A DNA stretch of 5,393 nt from Cellvibrionales bacterium. Its GTDB lineage: Bacteria > Pseudomonadota > Gammaproteobacteria > Pseudomonadales > JAHEGP01. Positions within the stretch are counted from its first letter, which is position 1. Each line of letters begins with the position of its first letter. Positions 1 through 5,373 of the stretch are shown piece after piece. The position numbers and the translations under genes are program-made. Under the pieces are notes generated by a model. It did no database searches, was not told the origin of the DNA, and saw only the letters and a list, made by a program, of their open reading frames with translations. The stretch covers positions 1 to 5,393 of the forward strand of contig JAHEGP010000209.1 in assembly GCA_024645065.1 (NCBI GenBank), given 5' to 3'.

Positions 1-84
1 CATTATCACACCCTGGATGCTTCGGTTGCTGACCGCGTTGGCACGGTTAAGCACATCAGGGATGATGACCCTATTCTGGTCTAA
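1..84 (+). CDS. C-terminal tail of an unidentified protein (partial, cut by window edge)
   Basis: Frame 1 is open from the first base to a TAA at 82-84 and gives 27 residues, ending in TVKHIRDDDPILV. I do not recognise the family, and the stretch is too short to assign a function. Being open for 28 codons at a window edge is weak evidence by itself. The same frame continues after this stop with two further open segments, to TAA at 190-192 and TGA at 289-291, so this may instead be part of a decayed gene. It lies upstream of moaC on the same strand, but the 237-base gap argues against tight coupling with moaC. Confidence 0.3.
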   Translation, partial: HYHTLDASVADRVGTVKHIRDDDPILV

Positions 85-321
85 CGCACCCCCTGTGCGA
101 GCGCAAGCTGCTTGATGCCATTACCAGAGGCCCAGCCGCTGCTGCGGCAGCAGAATCGCGAGTTCGCGCGGCTTGTGTCGCTTGCCTGCTAACGCTACAG
201 TGTGCGCCGGAGCTTTGGCTCTCTGTGGCACCGCCGGTCGTGGGCATTCCGGAAGATTGCCGCAGTCGTGGGATTGAAAGTAATGCAGTGATTGACAGCG
301 GCGAGTAGAAGCGAAACAGCT
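85..321. other. Stretch without a convincing gene upstream of moaC; possible gene remnant
   Basis: No intact gene is visible. Frame 1 carries two open segments separated by the TAA at 190-192. The last one (193-288) reads protein-like, rich in Arg, Trp and Phe, and stops at 289-291. Frame 3 is open from 69 to the TAG at 307-309. The GC-rich palindrome CTGCTGCGGCAGCAG lies at 139-153. I see no good promoter for moaC: TTGACA at 292-297 is too close to the start codon, and TTGAAA at 274-279 has no -10 partner at normal spacing. The moaC promoter is therefore either further upstream or not of the sigma-70 consensus type. Confidence 0.4.
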
Positions 322-810
322 ATGGCGAATCAGTTAACTCACATAGATGCCAGTGGCAGCGCCAACATGGTTGATGTCAGCGACAAGCCCAGCACTGTGC
401 GCGAGGCATCTGCAGAAGCGTACGTGCAGATGAAAGCGGAAACCCTGGCACTCATTGCAGCAGGTGCTCATGACAAGGGTGATGTACTGGCTGTGGCCAG
501 GATTGCCGGTATTCAGGCGGCCAAGAAGTGTGCCGACCTGATTCCGCTGTGCCACCCTCTGATGCTCAGTTCGGTGAAGCTCGACCTGTCGGTTGACGAC
601 AAGGCTGATTGCGTCCGCATCGTTGCCAGATGCAAACTCAGCGGCCAGACGGGCGTTGAGATGGAGGCACTCACGGCAGCTGGCATCGCTGCCCTGACGA
701 TTTACGATATGTGCAAGGCAGTGGATCGAGGCATGCAGATCACGGGACTGCGTGTATTACATAAAAAAGGCGGTAAAACGGGTGACTGGTCCGCGCCGGT
801 GGAGCAATGA
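322..810 (+). CDS. moaC: Cyclic pyranopterin monophosphate synthase MoaC
   Basis: MoaC acts in the cytoplasm in the first stage of molybdenum cofactor synthesis, converting the 3',8-cyclo-GTP made by MoaA into cyclic pyranopterin monophosphate. The 162-residue product has the usual family length. Visible hallmarks are the N-terminal THIDASGSANMVDVS, then HDKGDV (Lys52), ARIAGIQAAKK, DLIPLCHPLML (His78), TGVEMEALTAA (Glu113-Glu115) and IYDMCKAVD (Asp129, Lys132). These match the E. coli catalytic region with a one-residue offset. I chose ATG 322 because the protein then begins MANQLTHID, like known MoaC proteins. An in-frame TTG at 292 would add ten unconserved residues. The Shine-Dalgarno sequence is weak (GAAG at 308-311). 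The gene abuts moaD with no gap. moaA and moaB are not in this window. Confidence 0.97.
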   Translation: MANQLTHIDASGSANMVDVSDKPSTVREASAEAYVQMKAETLALIAAGAHDKGDVLAVARIAGIQAAKKCADLIPLCHPLMLSSVKLDLSVDDKADCVRIVARCKLSGQTGVEMEALTAAGIAALTIYDMCKAVDRGMQITGLRVLHKKGGKTGDWSAPVEQ

Positions 811-1068
811 ATGATGGTCACAGTACGTTTTTTTGCCAGCTATCGCGAAAAACTCAACACCCGCCAACTCCAGGTGCCGCTACCCCGGCCAGGCTGCCGG
901 GTATCGGACTTGCTTGAGCAACTGGTGGCATCCGGCGGTGAATTGTGGGCTGATGTTCTTGCCAGAGACAATACAGTGGTAGCGGTTAACCAGGTCGTCT
1001 GCGACTTGCAAAGGGTGATCGGGGAGGGCGATGAGGTCGCATTTTATCCACCGGTAACCGGCGGCTAG
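811..1068 (+). CDS. moaD: Molybdopterin synthase small (sulfur carrier) subunit MoaD
   Basis: MoaD is a ubiquitin-fold sulfur carrier. Its C-terminal glycine is adenylylated by MoaB/MoeB-type enzymes and converted to a thiocarboxylate, which donates sulfur to cyclic pyranopterin monophosphate inside the MoaD-MoaE complex. The 85-residue product fits the family. It starts with the beta strand VTVRFFASYRE, has AVNQ at residues 57-60, and ends in the diagnostic GDEVAFYPPVTGG with the essential terminal Gly-Gly. Two adjacent ATG codons (811 and 814) could start it, and the second aligns better with E. coli MoaD. GGTGGA at 799-804 may serve as ribosome binding site. The gene begins directly after the moaC stop codon, which suggests translational coupling. 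Confidence 0.95.
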   Translation: MMVTVRFFASYREKLNTRQLQVPLPRPGCRVSDLLEQLVASGGELWADVLARDNTVVAVNQVVCDLQRVIGEGDEVAFYPPVTGG

Positions 1069-1100
1069 TGCATCGGAAGTCCAATCACAGCGGCGATACG

Positions 1101-1107
1101 TAAGGAG
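1101..1107 (+). promoter_or_regulatory. Orphan Shine-Dalgarno-like sequence between moaD and moaE
   Basis: TAAGGAG is one of the strongest ribosome-binding matches in the window, but no ATG, GTG or TTG lies 4-12 bases downstream. Only two ATT codons at 1113 and 1116 are in range; that frame would give a 21-residue peptide ending at about 1178. It may be chance, a relic of an older moaE start, or a rare ATT-initiated leader. The moaE start I favour is 58 bases further on. Confidence 0.25.
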
Positions 1108-1164
1108 TGGCTATTATTAACCCTCTACCCAGGCAAGGCGCTGTTGCTCCTTTCAGGACAGAAT

Positions 1165-1629
1165 ATGCGAAACCCTGATCTAGTGGTAAGCATTCAGGAG
1201 GAAGATTTTTCCGCCGCGGATCTGGAGTCGGATCTGCTGCGCGCAGGGGGCCCGGCCACGGGGGCTTGTGTGGCTTTTACCGGTTACGTGCGTGGCGCCA
1301 ACACTGGAGACGCTGTCTCGGCGATGGAACTGGAGCACTATCCTGGTATGACCGAAAAATCGATTGCGGCCATCGCTGGCGAAGCCTTTGGGCGCTGGCC
1401 GTTAGGGGCGGTGCGGGTAATACACAGAGTGGGACGGTTGCTGCCCGGCGAGCGGATCGTTTACGTAGGGGTTGCAGCTGCTCACCGCAGGGAAGCATTC
1501 GCGGCCTGTGAGTTTATAATGGATTACCTGAAAACCCGTGCTCCGTTCTGGAAGAAAGAAACCACGGATCGGGGCGAACGTTGGGTCGAGGCTCGGTCCA
1601 GTGACACCTCAGCCGCCGAGCGCTGGTAG
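1165..1629 (+). CDS. moaE: Molybdopterin synthase catalytic (large) subunit MoaE
   Basis: MoaE is the catalytic subunit of the heterotetrameric molybdopterin synthase. It binds cyclic pyranopterin monophosphate and receives sulfur from the MoaD thiocarboxylate. The 154-residue product shows the family signatures in order: FTGYVRGANTGD (38-49), LEHYPGMTEK (56-65), RWPLG (77-81), VIHRVG (85-90), PGERIVYVGVAAAHR (94-108), FIMDYLKTRAPFWKKE (117-132) and WVEAR. Lys123 and Lys130 correspond to the catalytic Lys119 and Lys126 of E. coli. I chose ATG 1165 because AGGA at 1155-1158 sits six bases upstream. An in-frame TTG at 1144 lacks such a site. The gap of 96 bases from moaD is long for this operon, and the moaE frame stays open across the whole gap back to the moaD stop. 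Confidence 0.96.
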   Translation: MRNPDLVVSIQEEDFSAADLESDLLRAGGPATGACVAFTGYVRGANTGDAVSAMELEHYPGMTEKSIAAIAGEAFGRWPLGAVRVIHRVGRLLPGERIVYVGVAAAHRREAFAACEFIMDYLKTRAPFWKKETTDRGERWVEARSSDTSAAERW

Positions 1630-1686
1630 GGCGCGTTGTCGGCGTGCATTCAGAACTCCAAAATTAGAATCTTTAAGGATCACCAA

Positions 1687-2163
1687 ATGGCGATTGATTC
1701 CCGTGAATTGCGCAACGTTCTCGGCCATTTTTCAACCGGTGTGTGTGTAGCGACCGCCATTGACGACACTGAAAACGCGATTGGCTTGACGGTTAATTCC
1801 TTTGCTTCGGTATCCCTGGAACCGCCACTGGTGCTCTGGTGCATCCAGAAGGATTCAGACCGCTTTGCTGTTTACAACGATGCCAGCGGGTTTGGGATCA
1901 GCATTCTGGGTGAGCAACAGGAGGCGCTCTCCAATCGTTATGCACAGAAATCCCATTACGCATTGCTTGCTGGCAGTTACCGCATCGGTCACAGCGGTCA
2001 GGCACTGCTCAATGACAGCATCGCAGATCTCGGCTGCGTCATAACCCAAAGAATCGATGGCGGAGACCACATCATTTTGGTCGGTGAGGTCATCGAGATG
2101 GAGCATCGCCCGGGTGCTCGTCCGCTGGTCTTCTTTGGCGGCGAATACCGCCAGTTGCGCTAA
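1687..2163 (+). CDS. Flavin reductase-like, FMN-binding split-barrel protein
   Basis: This 158-residue product belongs to the flavin reductase domain family (HpaC/Fre-like FMN-binding split barrel), whose members use NAD(P)H to reduce FMN or FAD, often for a partner monooxygenase. The sequence shows the flavin-binding core GLTVNSFASVSLEPPLV (33-49), the SDRF turn (57-60), the GDHIILVGEV strand (126-135) and the closing RPLVFFGGEYRQL (145-157). Its length is typical of a single-domain protein. ATG 1687 is supported by AAGGA at 1675-1679, seven bases upstream. An upstream TTG at 1636 is in frame but has no such support. The gene follows moaE by 57 bases and precedes the Nudix gene by 2 bases. 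No partner oxygenase is present, so the substrate is unknown. A general NAD(P)H:flavin oxidoreductase is the safest reading. Confidence 0.88.
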   Translation: MAIDSRELRNVLGHFSTGVCVATAIDDTENAIGLTVNSFASVSLEPPLVLWCIQKDSDRFAVYNDASGFGISILGEQQEALSNRYAQKSHYALLAGSYRIGHSGQALLNDSIADLGCVITQRIDGGDHIILVGEVIEMEHRPGARPLVFFGGEYRQLR

Positions 2164-2165
2164 CC

Positions 2166-2732
2166 GTGAAGTACTGTTCGCGTTGCGGCAAGCCAGTGGT
2201 GGTCAAGGTGCCGGCCGACGATAATCGAGACCGCTTTGTGTGCGACCATTGCAACACGGTTCACTACCAGAACCCCCGCATTGTCGTGGGCTGCCTGCCT
2301 GTGCATGAAGAACGAATACTGCTGTGCCGGAGAGCGATCGAGCCCAGGCGGGGTTATTGGACACTCCCCGCGGGCTTTATGGAGAACGGTGAAACCAGTA
2401 TTCAGGGAGCACAACGGGAGACAATGGAGGAGGCCTGTGCCACGGCGACAGGACTGGAGCTTTACACGCTGTTTGATCTACCTCATATCTCCCAGGTCTA
2501 TATGTTTTATCGAGCCATGCTGGAGCACGGTAAGTACGGCGTGGGCAGCGAGTCCCTCGATGTTGGACTGTTCCGTCACGAGGACATTCCGTGGGACGAA
2601 ATGGCTTTCCCGGTAGTGACGCGCACCCTGCGATATTTTATTGATGATTGGGAGCGCGGGGATTTCCCGGTTCGCAACGAAGTGATTGATTTTCCCTGGG
2701 GTAGGTCTGCTGAGGCGAAAAAGCGGGACTAG
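2166..2732 (+). CDS. Nudix hydrolase with N-terminal zinc ribbon
   Basis: Nudix enzymes hydrolyse nucleoside diphosphates linked to another moiety. Relatives with this architecture are usually annotated as ADP-ribose or NADH pyrophosphatase-like, but the substrate here is not proven. The 188-residue product begins with a probable zinc ribbon (Cys4, Cys7, Cys26, Cys29), followed by HYQNPRIVVGCLPV. The Nudix box runs from Gly70 to Ala92: G-x5-E76-x7-R84-E85-x2-E88-E89. All metal-binding acidic residues are present, while the usual late glycine of the box is Cys91. The start must be the GTG at 2166, since the N-terminal MKYCSRCG fits the family. It has no visible Shine-Dalgarno sequence and lies two bases after the flavin reductase stop, so translational coupling is likely. 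Confidence 0.9.
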   Translation: MKYCSRCGKPVVVKVPADDNRDRFVCDHCNTVHYQNPRIVVGCLPVHEERILLCRRAIEPRRGYWTLPAGFMENGETSIQGAQRETMEEACATATGLELYTLFDLPHISQVYMFYRAMLEHGKYGVGSESLDVGLFRHEDIPWDEMAFPVVTRTLRYFIDDWERGDFPVRNEVIDFPWGRSAEAKKRD

Positions 2733-2770
2733 AATACTTTCCAATTCACGAGCTGTTGGCGTAACCCCTG

Positions 2771-2853
2771 GCCCCGGCGGTGGGGCGGCATAGAGGCGAA
2801 CAAGGGCGAGCTACCCGGGTTCGGCCGGGCCTCTGCTGAGCGAGGGGTTCGCT
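2771..2853. other. Cluster of potential stem-loops in the gap between the Nudix gene and rmuC
   Basis: The gap 2733-2936 contains no credible gene, but three successive inverted repeats. GCCCC/GGGGC pairs at 2771-2775 and 2782-2786 around a six-base loop. A nested element pairs AGAGGC (2792-2797) with GCCTCT (2829-2834), GAAC (2798-2801) with GTTC (2819-2822), and GGG (2804-2806) with CCC (2814-2816); an alternative inner fold pairs CCCGG with CCGGG at 2814-2829. AGCGA/TCGCT pairs at 2839-2843 and 2849-2853. No T-rich tract follows any of them, so a standard intrinsic terminator is not supported. They may form the 3' end structure of the upstream transcript, a repeat element or an untested small RNA. 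Confidence 0.35.
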
Positions 2854-2900
2854 GCTTGACAGACTATGGCACCGACCGGCCAGCGAAAACGTGAATGCAC

Positions 2901-2909
2901 TGTTATGCT
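2901..2909 (+). promoter_or_regulatory. Candidate extended -10 promoter for rmuC-bcp
   Basis: TGTTATGCT matches the extended -10 pattern TGnTATnnT and lies 27 bases before the rmuC start codon, leaving room for a short leader. The bases at the expected -35 position (about 2881-2886) are a poor match, which is tolerated in extended -10 promoters. A perfect TTGACA at 2856-2861 is too far upstream to pair with it. Confidence 0.4.
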
Positions 2910-2936
2910 TATCAAAAATGATCTTGCAGGCCATTC

Positions 2937-4361
2937 ATGCAGTCGATGATTGACACCCTGAGCAACGTTGCCCGTGACGTGACGCCCTGGTTTTTGCTGG
3001 CGGCGCCTTATGCGCTGGTAGCGCTGGTCGTTGCCATGTTAACCGCGTTGGCCTGGCAGCGTCGGGTGCGAATACAGTTGCAGCAGCAATTGCAACGCGC
3101 CGAGCAGAGTCTGGAGGAGTTGGCCAGCGAACAAAAATCACTCTATCAGGCAGCTGCCCAGGGCCATGAGGCGCTGAAGCAGTTGGATCGCCAGGAGGAA
3201 TTCGCGTTCGAGCTGCAAGCTCGATTGGATGATTTGCGAGATAACGTCGCTGAAGAGCGCATCAAGTGTTCGCGGCTGGAAGAGGCCCTGCAGCAGGAGC
3301 GCTTGCAGCATCAACAACGCCTTGAACTGCAGGAGCAGGAGCGAAAACGAACAGGGGTGGAGTTCGAGAATCTTGCCAACAGGATATTCGAGGAAAAAAC
3401 CGAGAAATTCAGTCGCCTGAGTAGCAACACACTCGACCAGACGCTGTCGCCACTGCGCCAGCAATTGCACGATTTCAGGACTCGGGTCGAGCAGGTATAC
3501 GATAGCGAAAACCGGGACCGGATGTCCTTGCTGCACCAGATTGGCGAACTGAAGTCGCTCAATCAGCAGCTCAGTGATGACGCTATCAAGCTCACCAATG
3601 CGCTCAAGGGTGACAATAAGGTGCAGGGCAATTGGGGGGAGGTGGTTCTCGAGCGTCTGCTGGAAGATTCCGGATTGCGCAAGGGGCATGAATACGATAC
3701 CCAGGTAGCGCTGCGGTCTGACGCGGGTAAGCGCCGAAACCCGGACGTTGTGGTGCGGCTTCCGGATAACCGCGATATCGTCATTGACGCCAAGGTGTCG
3801 TTACTGGACTATGAACGTTACTACCATTGCACCGATGACCAGCAAAAAGTGGCGCATTTGCGGGGCCATGTCGCGAGTTTAAAAAACCATATACAGGGCT
3901 TGAGCGTAAAGTCTTATCAGGATCTCGAGGGCATTCGCACGCTTGATTTCGTGCTGATTTTTATACCGATAGAGACAGCGTTTATGCTGGCGTTCGAGCA
4001 CGAGCCGGAATTGTTCAAGCATGCCTATGAAAGGAACGTCATCCTTGTCAGTCCAAGCACTTTGCTGGCGACACTGCGAACCATACAGGGCATCTGGCGC
4101 TACGAGCGACAGAACCGCAACGCCGAGGAAATTGCGCTGCAGGCGGGCCGCGTGCATGACCAGGTGGTAAGAGTGGCCGAAGCGCTGGAAGATGTCGGCA
4201 AATATATCGGCAGGGCACAACAGTGCTGGCAGATGACTAATGAACGATTGCGCACCGGGCGGGGTAATCTCCTGATGACCGCCGACAAACTGGAGCAACT
4301 TGGGGCGAAAACGCGCAAGCAATTGCCGCGTGACAGCGCTACCGGCGAAGGCGCGTCGTGA
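2937..4361 (+). CDS. rmuC: DNA recombination protein RmuC
   Basis: RmuC is a conserved bacterial protein first described in E. coli as limiting inversions at short inverted repeats. Its biochemistry remains poorly known. The 474-residue product shows the usual build: one N-terminal membrane helix (about residues 17-40, WFLLAAPYALVALVVAM), a long Gln/Glu/Arg-rich coiled coil (about 41-220), then the RmuC domain. The domain includes GNWGEVVLERLLEDSGL (231-247), NPDVVVRLPDNRDIVIDAK (268-286) and IFIPIETAF (341-349). Asp270 and the Asp284-x-Lys286 pair fit the PD-(D/E)XK nuclease pattern to which this family has been assigned. ATG 2937 is preceded by a weak site (GCAGG, 2926-2930); ATG 2946 is a possible alternative. 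The gene stands 204 bases from its upstream neighbour and probably heads a transcript with bcp. Confidence 0.95.
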   Translation: MQSMIDTLSNVARDVTPWFLLAAPYALVALVVAMLTALAWQRRVRIQLQQQLQRAEQSLEELASEQKSLYQAAAQGHEALKQLDRQEEFAFELQARLDDLRDNVAEERIKCSRLEEALQQERLQHQQRLELQEQERKRTGVEFENLANRIFEEKTEKFSRLSSNTLDQTLSPLRQQLHDFRTRVEQVYDSENRDRMSLLHQIGELKSLNQQLSDDAIKLTNALKGDNKVQGNWGEVVLERLLEDSGLRKGHEYDTQVALRSDAGKRRNPDVVVRLPDNRDIVIDAKVSLLDYERYYHCTDDQQKVAHLRGHVASLKNHIQGLSVKSYQDLEGIRTLDFVLIFIPIETAFMLAFEHEPELFKHAYERNVILVSPSTLLATLRTIQGIWRYERQNRNAEEIALQAGRVHDQVVRVAEALEDVGKYIGRAQQCWQMTNERLRTGRGNLLMTADKLEQLGAKTRKQLPRDSATGEGAS

Positions 4362-4396
4362 TATCAACCCACATTCCCTGTTAAGGAGCGAAAAGC

Positions 4397-4870
4397 ATGT
4401 CACTACCGACCGTAGGCAATATGGCACCGGCCTTCACTTTGCTAGATCAGAATGGCGACAAGGTTGCACTGAAACAGTTTCGGGATAAGAAAAATGTTGT
4501 CGTCTATTTCTATCCACGTGCCATGACACCGGGGTGCACTGTGCAGGCCTGCGGGATTCGTGACAGCCAAACCGACCTTGACGAACTGGACACCGTGGTG
4601 CTGGGCATTAGCCCGGATCCGGTGAAGAAGCTGGCGAAGTTTGTCGAGAAAGAGGGCCTGAACTTCACTCTTTTGTCCGACGAGGATCATGCAATCGCTG
4701 ACAAGTATGGCGTGTGGGCGCTGAAGAAGTTTATGGGCCGGGAGTCGATGGGTATCGTCAGAACCAGCTTTTTCGTCGGCAAAGACGGTCGGCTTAAGCA
4801 CATCATGGAAAAGGTCAAAACCAAGTCCCACCATGATGACGTCGTCGCTTACATTAAGGAAAATCTTTAG
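4397..4870 (+). CDS. bcp: Thioredoxin-dependent thiol peroxidase Bcp (PrxQ-type peroxiredoxin)
   Basis: Bcp reduces hydrogen peroxide and organic hydroperoxides in the cytoplasm with electrons from thioredoxin. The 157-residue product matches the family length and order: PAFTLLDQNG near the N-terminus, the active-site loop YFYPRAMTPGCTVQACGIRD (38-56... start at Tyr37) with peroxidatic Cys47 and resolving Cys52, then VLGISPDP, NFTLLSDEDH, YGVW, KKFMGRE and RTSFFVGKDG. Two cysteines five positions apart are typical of the atypical 2-Cys Bcp type, in which they form an intramolecular disulfide. ATG 4397 is well supported by AAGGAG at 4383-4388, eight bases upstream. The gene lies 35 bases after rmuC on the same strand and may be co-transcribed with it. 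No OxyR-type site or intrinsic terminator was evident by eye. Confidence 0.95.
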   Translation: MSLPTVGNMAPAFTLLDQNGDKVALKQFRDKKNVVVYFYPRAMTPGCTVQACGIRDSQTDLDELDTVVLGISPDPVKKLAKFVEKEGLNFTLLSDEDHAIADKYGVWALKKFMGRESMGIVRTSFFVGKDGRLKHIMEKVKTKSHHDDVVAYIKENL

Positions 4871-5101
4871 CGGTTGTAGACATTCCGTGAATCGGAGTCA
4901 GTTCCCCTGCATGGAAGCCTCGGCGGGATCGACAGCTCCGTGGATGGGCGGCAGTCAGGGAGACTGTAGATGCTGTCCGTTGCGAGGTTTGATTGCGTCT
5001 GGACGGATTGTTTCGACACTCTGCCAGAGGACGCTCCCTGCAGTGGAAACGCCCCGGTCAAGCGAGCTGCTGACAGAGCGTGGCCATAGGATGCTGGCGG
5101 G
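4871..5101. other. Non-coding gap between the convergent bcp and small - strand gene
   Basis: I see no supported gene here. A + strand open frame across 4833-5174 overlaps the end of bcp and has no family features. Some pairing is possible: GACAGC (4931-4936) with GCTGTC (4972-4977), enclosing CAGTC/GACTG (4952-4956 with 4962-4966), and the palindrome CTCTGCCAGAG at 5019-5029. No T-tract follows these, so no + strand terminator for bcp can be named. Confidence 0.4.
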
Positions 5102-5127
5102 AAATGCAAAGCCCTGCACGCCAGGGC
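5102..5127 (-). terminator. Probable intrinsic terminator of the small - strand gene
   Basis: Read on the - strand, GCCCTG (5127-5122) pairs with CAGGGC (5116-5111) around the loop GCGTG, and is followed by TTTGCATTT. The hairpin begins 13 bases after the stop codon of the small gene. The GC-rich six-pair stem is good, but the T-tract is interrupted, so efficiency may be moderate. On the + strand the stem is followed by CCCC, so it would not serve bcp. Confidence 0.55.
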
Positions 5128-5140
5128 CCCGGGGCATGGA

Positions 5141-5362
5141 TCAGGACAGAACGATGTTTTTATTGGGCTTGTAGGGGTTGCTGTGGGTGAAGCCACTTTC
5201 GCCGGTAGTGATTTGCTGGATTTCGCCGCCGTTTTTCAGGAACGCTGCAACTTCGTCTTCGATTTGGTCTCGGGTCTTTTCAGCTTTTGGTGCTTTTACG
5301 GGATTGGCTCTACGCAAGGGGATGCCTCCTGACAGGATTAATGGGTTGGATTGGAAAGCCAT
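5141..5362 (-). CDS. Small conserved-looking hypothetical protein with FLKNGG motif
   Basis: I do not recognise a characterised family with certainty. The 73-residue product is soluble and slightly basic, with a flexible start, a Lys/Pro/Ala linker (PVKAPKAEK, 22-29), a probable helix (about 28-44, ending EVAAFLKNGG), then EIQQI and a polar tail. The helix followed by FLxxGGxIQxI recalls the C-terminal part of the Pseudomonas RNA-polymerase-binding regulator SutA and similar short gammaproteobacterial proteins. This is a resemblance from memory only. A terminator-like hairpin 13 bases after the stop supports a real gene. The start is uncertain: ATG 5362 has AGGA only three bases away, while a TTG at 5317 (codon 16) follows a perfect AGGAGG by seven bases. 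The shorter form would be 58 residues. The gene converges on bcp. Confidence 0.65.
   Translation of the reverse strand: MAFQSNPLILSGGIPLRRANPVKAPKAEKTRDQIEDEVAAFLKNGGEIQQITTGESGFTHSNPYKPNKNIVLS
5325..5330 (-). promoter_or_regulatory. Strong internal Shine-Dalgarno (AGGAGG) favouring an alternative TTG start
   Basis: On the - strand AGGAGG is followed by seven bases and then TTG at 5317-5315, which is in frame with the small hypothetical gene. This is the best ribosome-binding match in the window and would give a 58-residue product that keeps the linker and the FLKNGG helix. It lies inside codons 12-14 of the longer reading, so it may be coincidental. Confidence 0.35.
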
Positions 5363-5364
5363 CT

Positions 5365-5373
5365 ATCCTAACA
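5365..5373 (-). promoter_or_regulatory. Candidate extended -10 element upstream of the small - strand gene
   Basis: On the - strand TGTTAGGAT fits TGnTAnnAT. It ends only two bases before the ATG at 5362, so transcription from it would begin at about 5356-5359, inside the longer reading frame. The -35 region falls at the window edge and shows no clear consensus. If genuine, it would agree with translation from TTG 5317. Confidence 0.22.

Noticed and set aside
139..153. Palindrome CTGCTGCGGCAGCAG
   Set aside because: A one-base centre allows only a weak hairpin, and repeated CTG/CAG triplets produce such palindromes easily; no partner site was seen.
292..321. TTG at 292 as the moaC start, and TTGACA at 292-297 as a -35 box
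   Set aside because: ATG 322 gives the standard MoaC N-terminus. A -10 box paired with this TTGACA would fall at 315-320, too close to the start codon, and the bases there do not resemble TATAAT.
1073..1082. Ten-base repeat TCGGAAGTCC, also at 5383-5392
   Set aside because: Two copies of ten bases in 5.4 kb with unrelated flanks are compatible with chance.
1144..1164. TTG 1144 as the moaE start
   Set aside because: ATG 1165 has AGGA at good spacing, and the protein aligns with MoaE from there.
1636..1686. TTG 1636 as the flavin reductase start
   Set aside because: ATG 1687 has AAGGA seven bases upstream and begins the family-like sequence MAIDSRELRNVLG.
2856..2861. Perfect TTGACA before rmuC as a promoter
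   Set aside because: No -10-like sequence lies 15-19 bases downstream; the TATGCT at 2904 is too far away.
3138..3689. 183-residue open frame on the - strand inside rmuC
   Set aside because: It is antisense to the RmuC coiled coil, Leu/Gln-rich as expected from mirrored Gln/Glu codons, and shows no family motif or ribosome site worth naming.
3879..4427. 182-residue open frame on the - strand over the end of rmuC
   Set aside because: It overlaps conserved RmuC coding sequence and the bcp ribosome site; the translation has no recognisable domain.
4833..5174. 113-residue + strand open frame after bcp
   Set aside because: It overlaps the bcp end, its composition is random-looking, and it runs into the small - strand gene.
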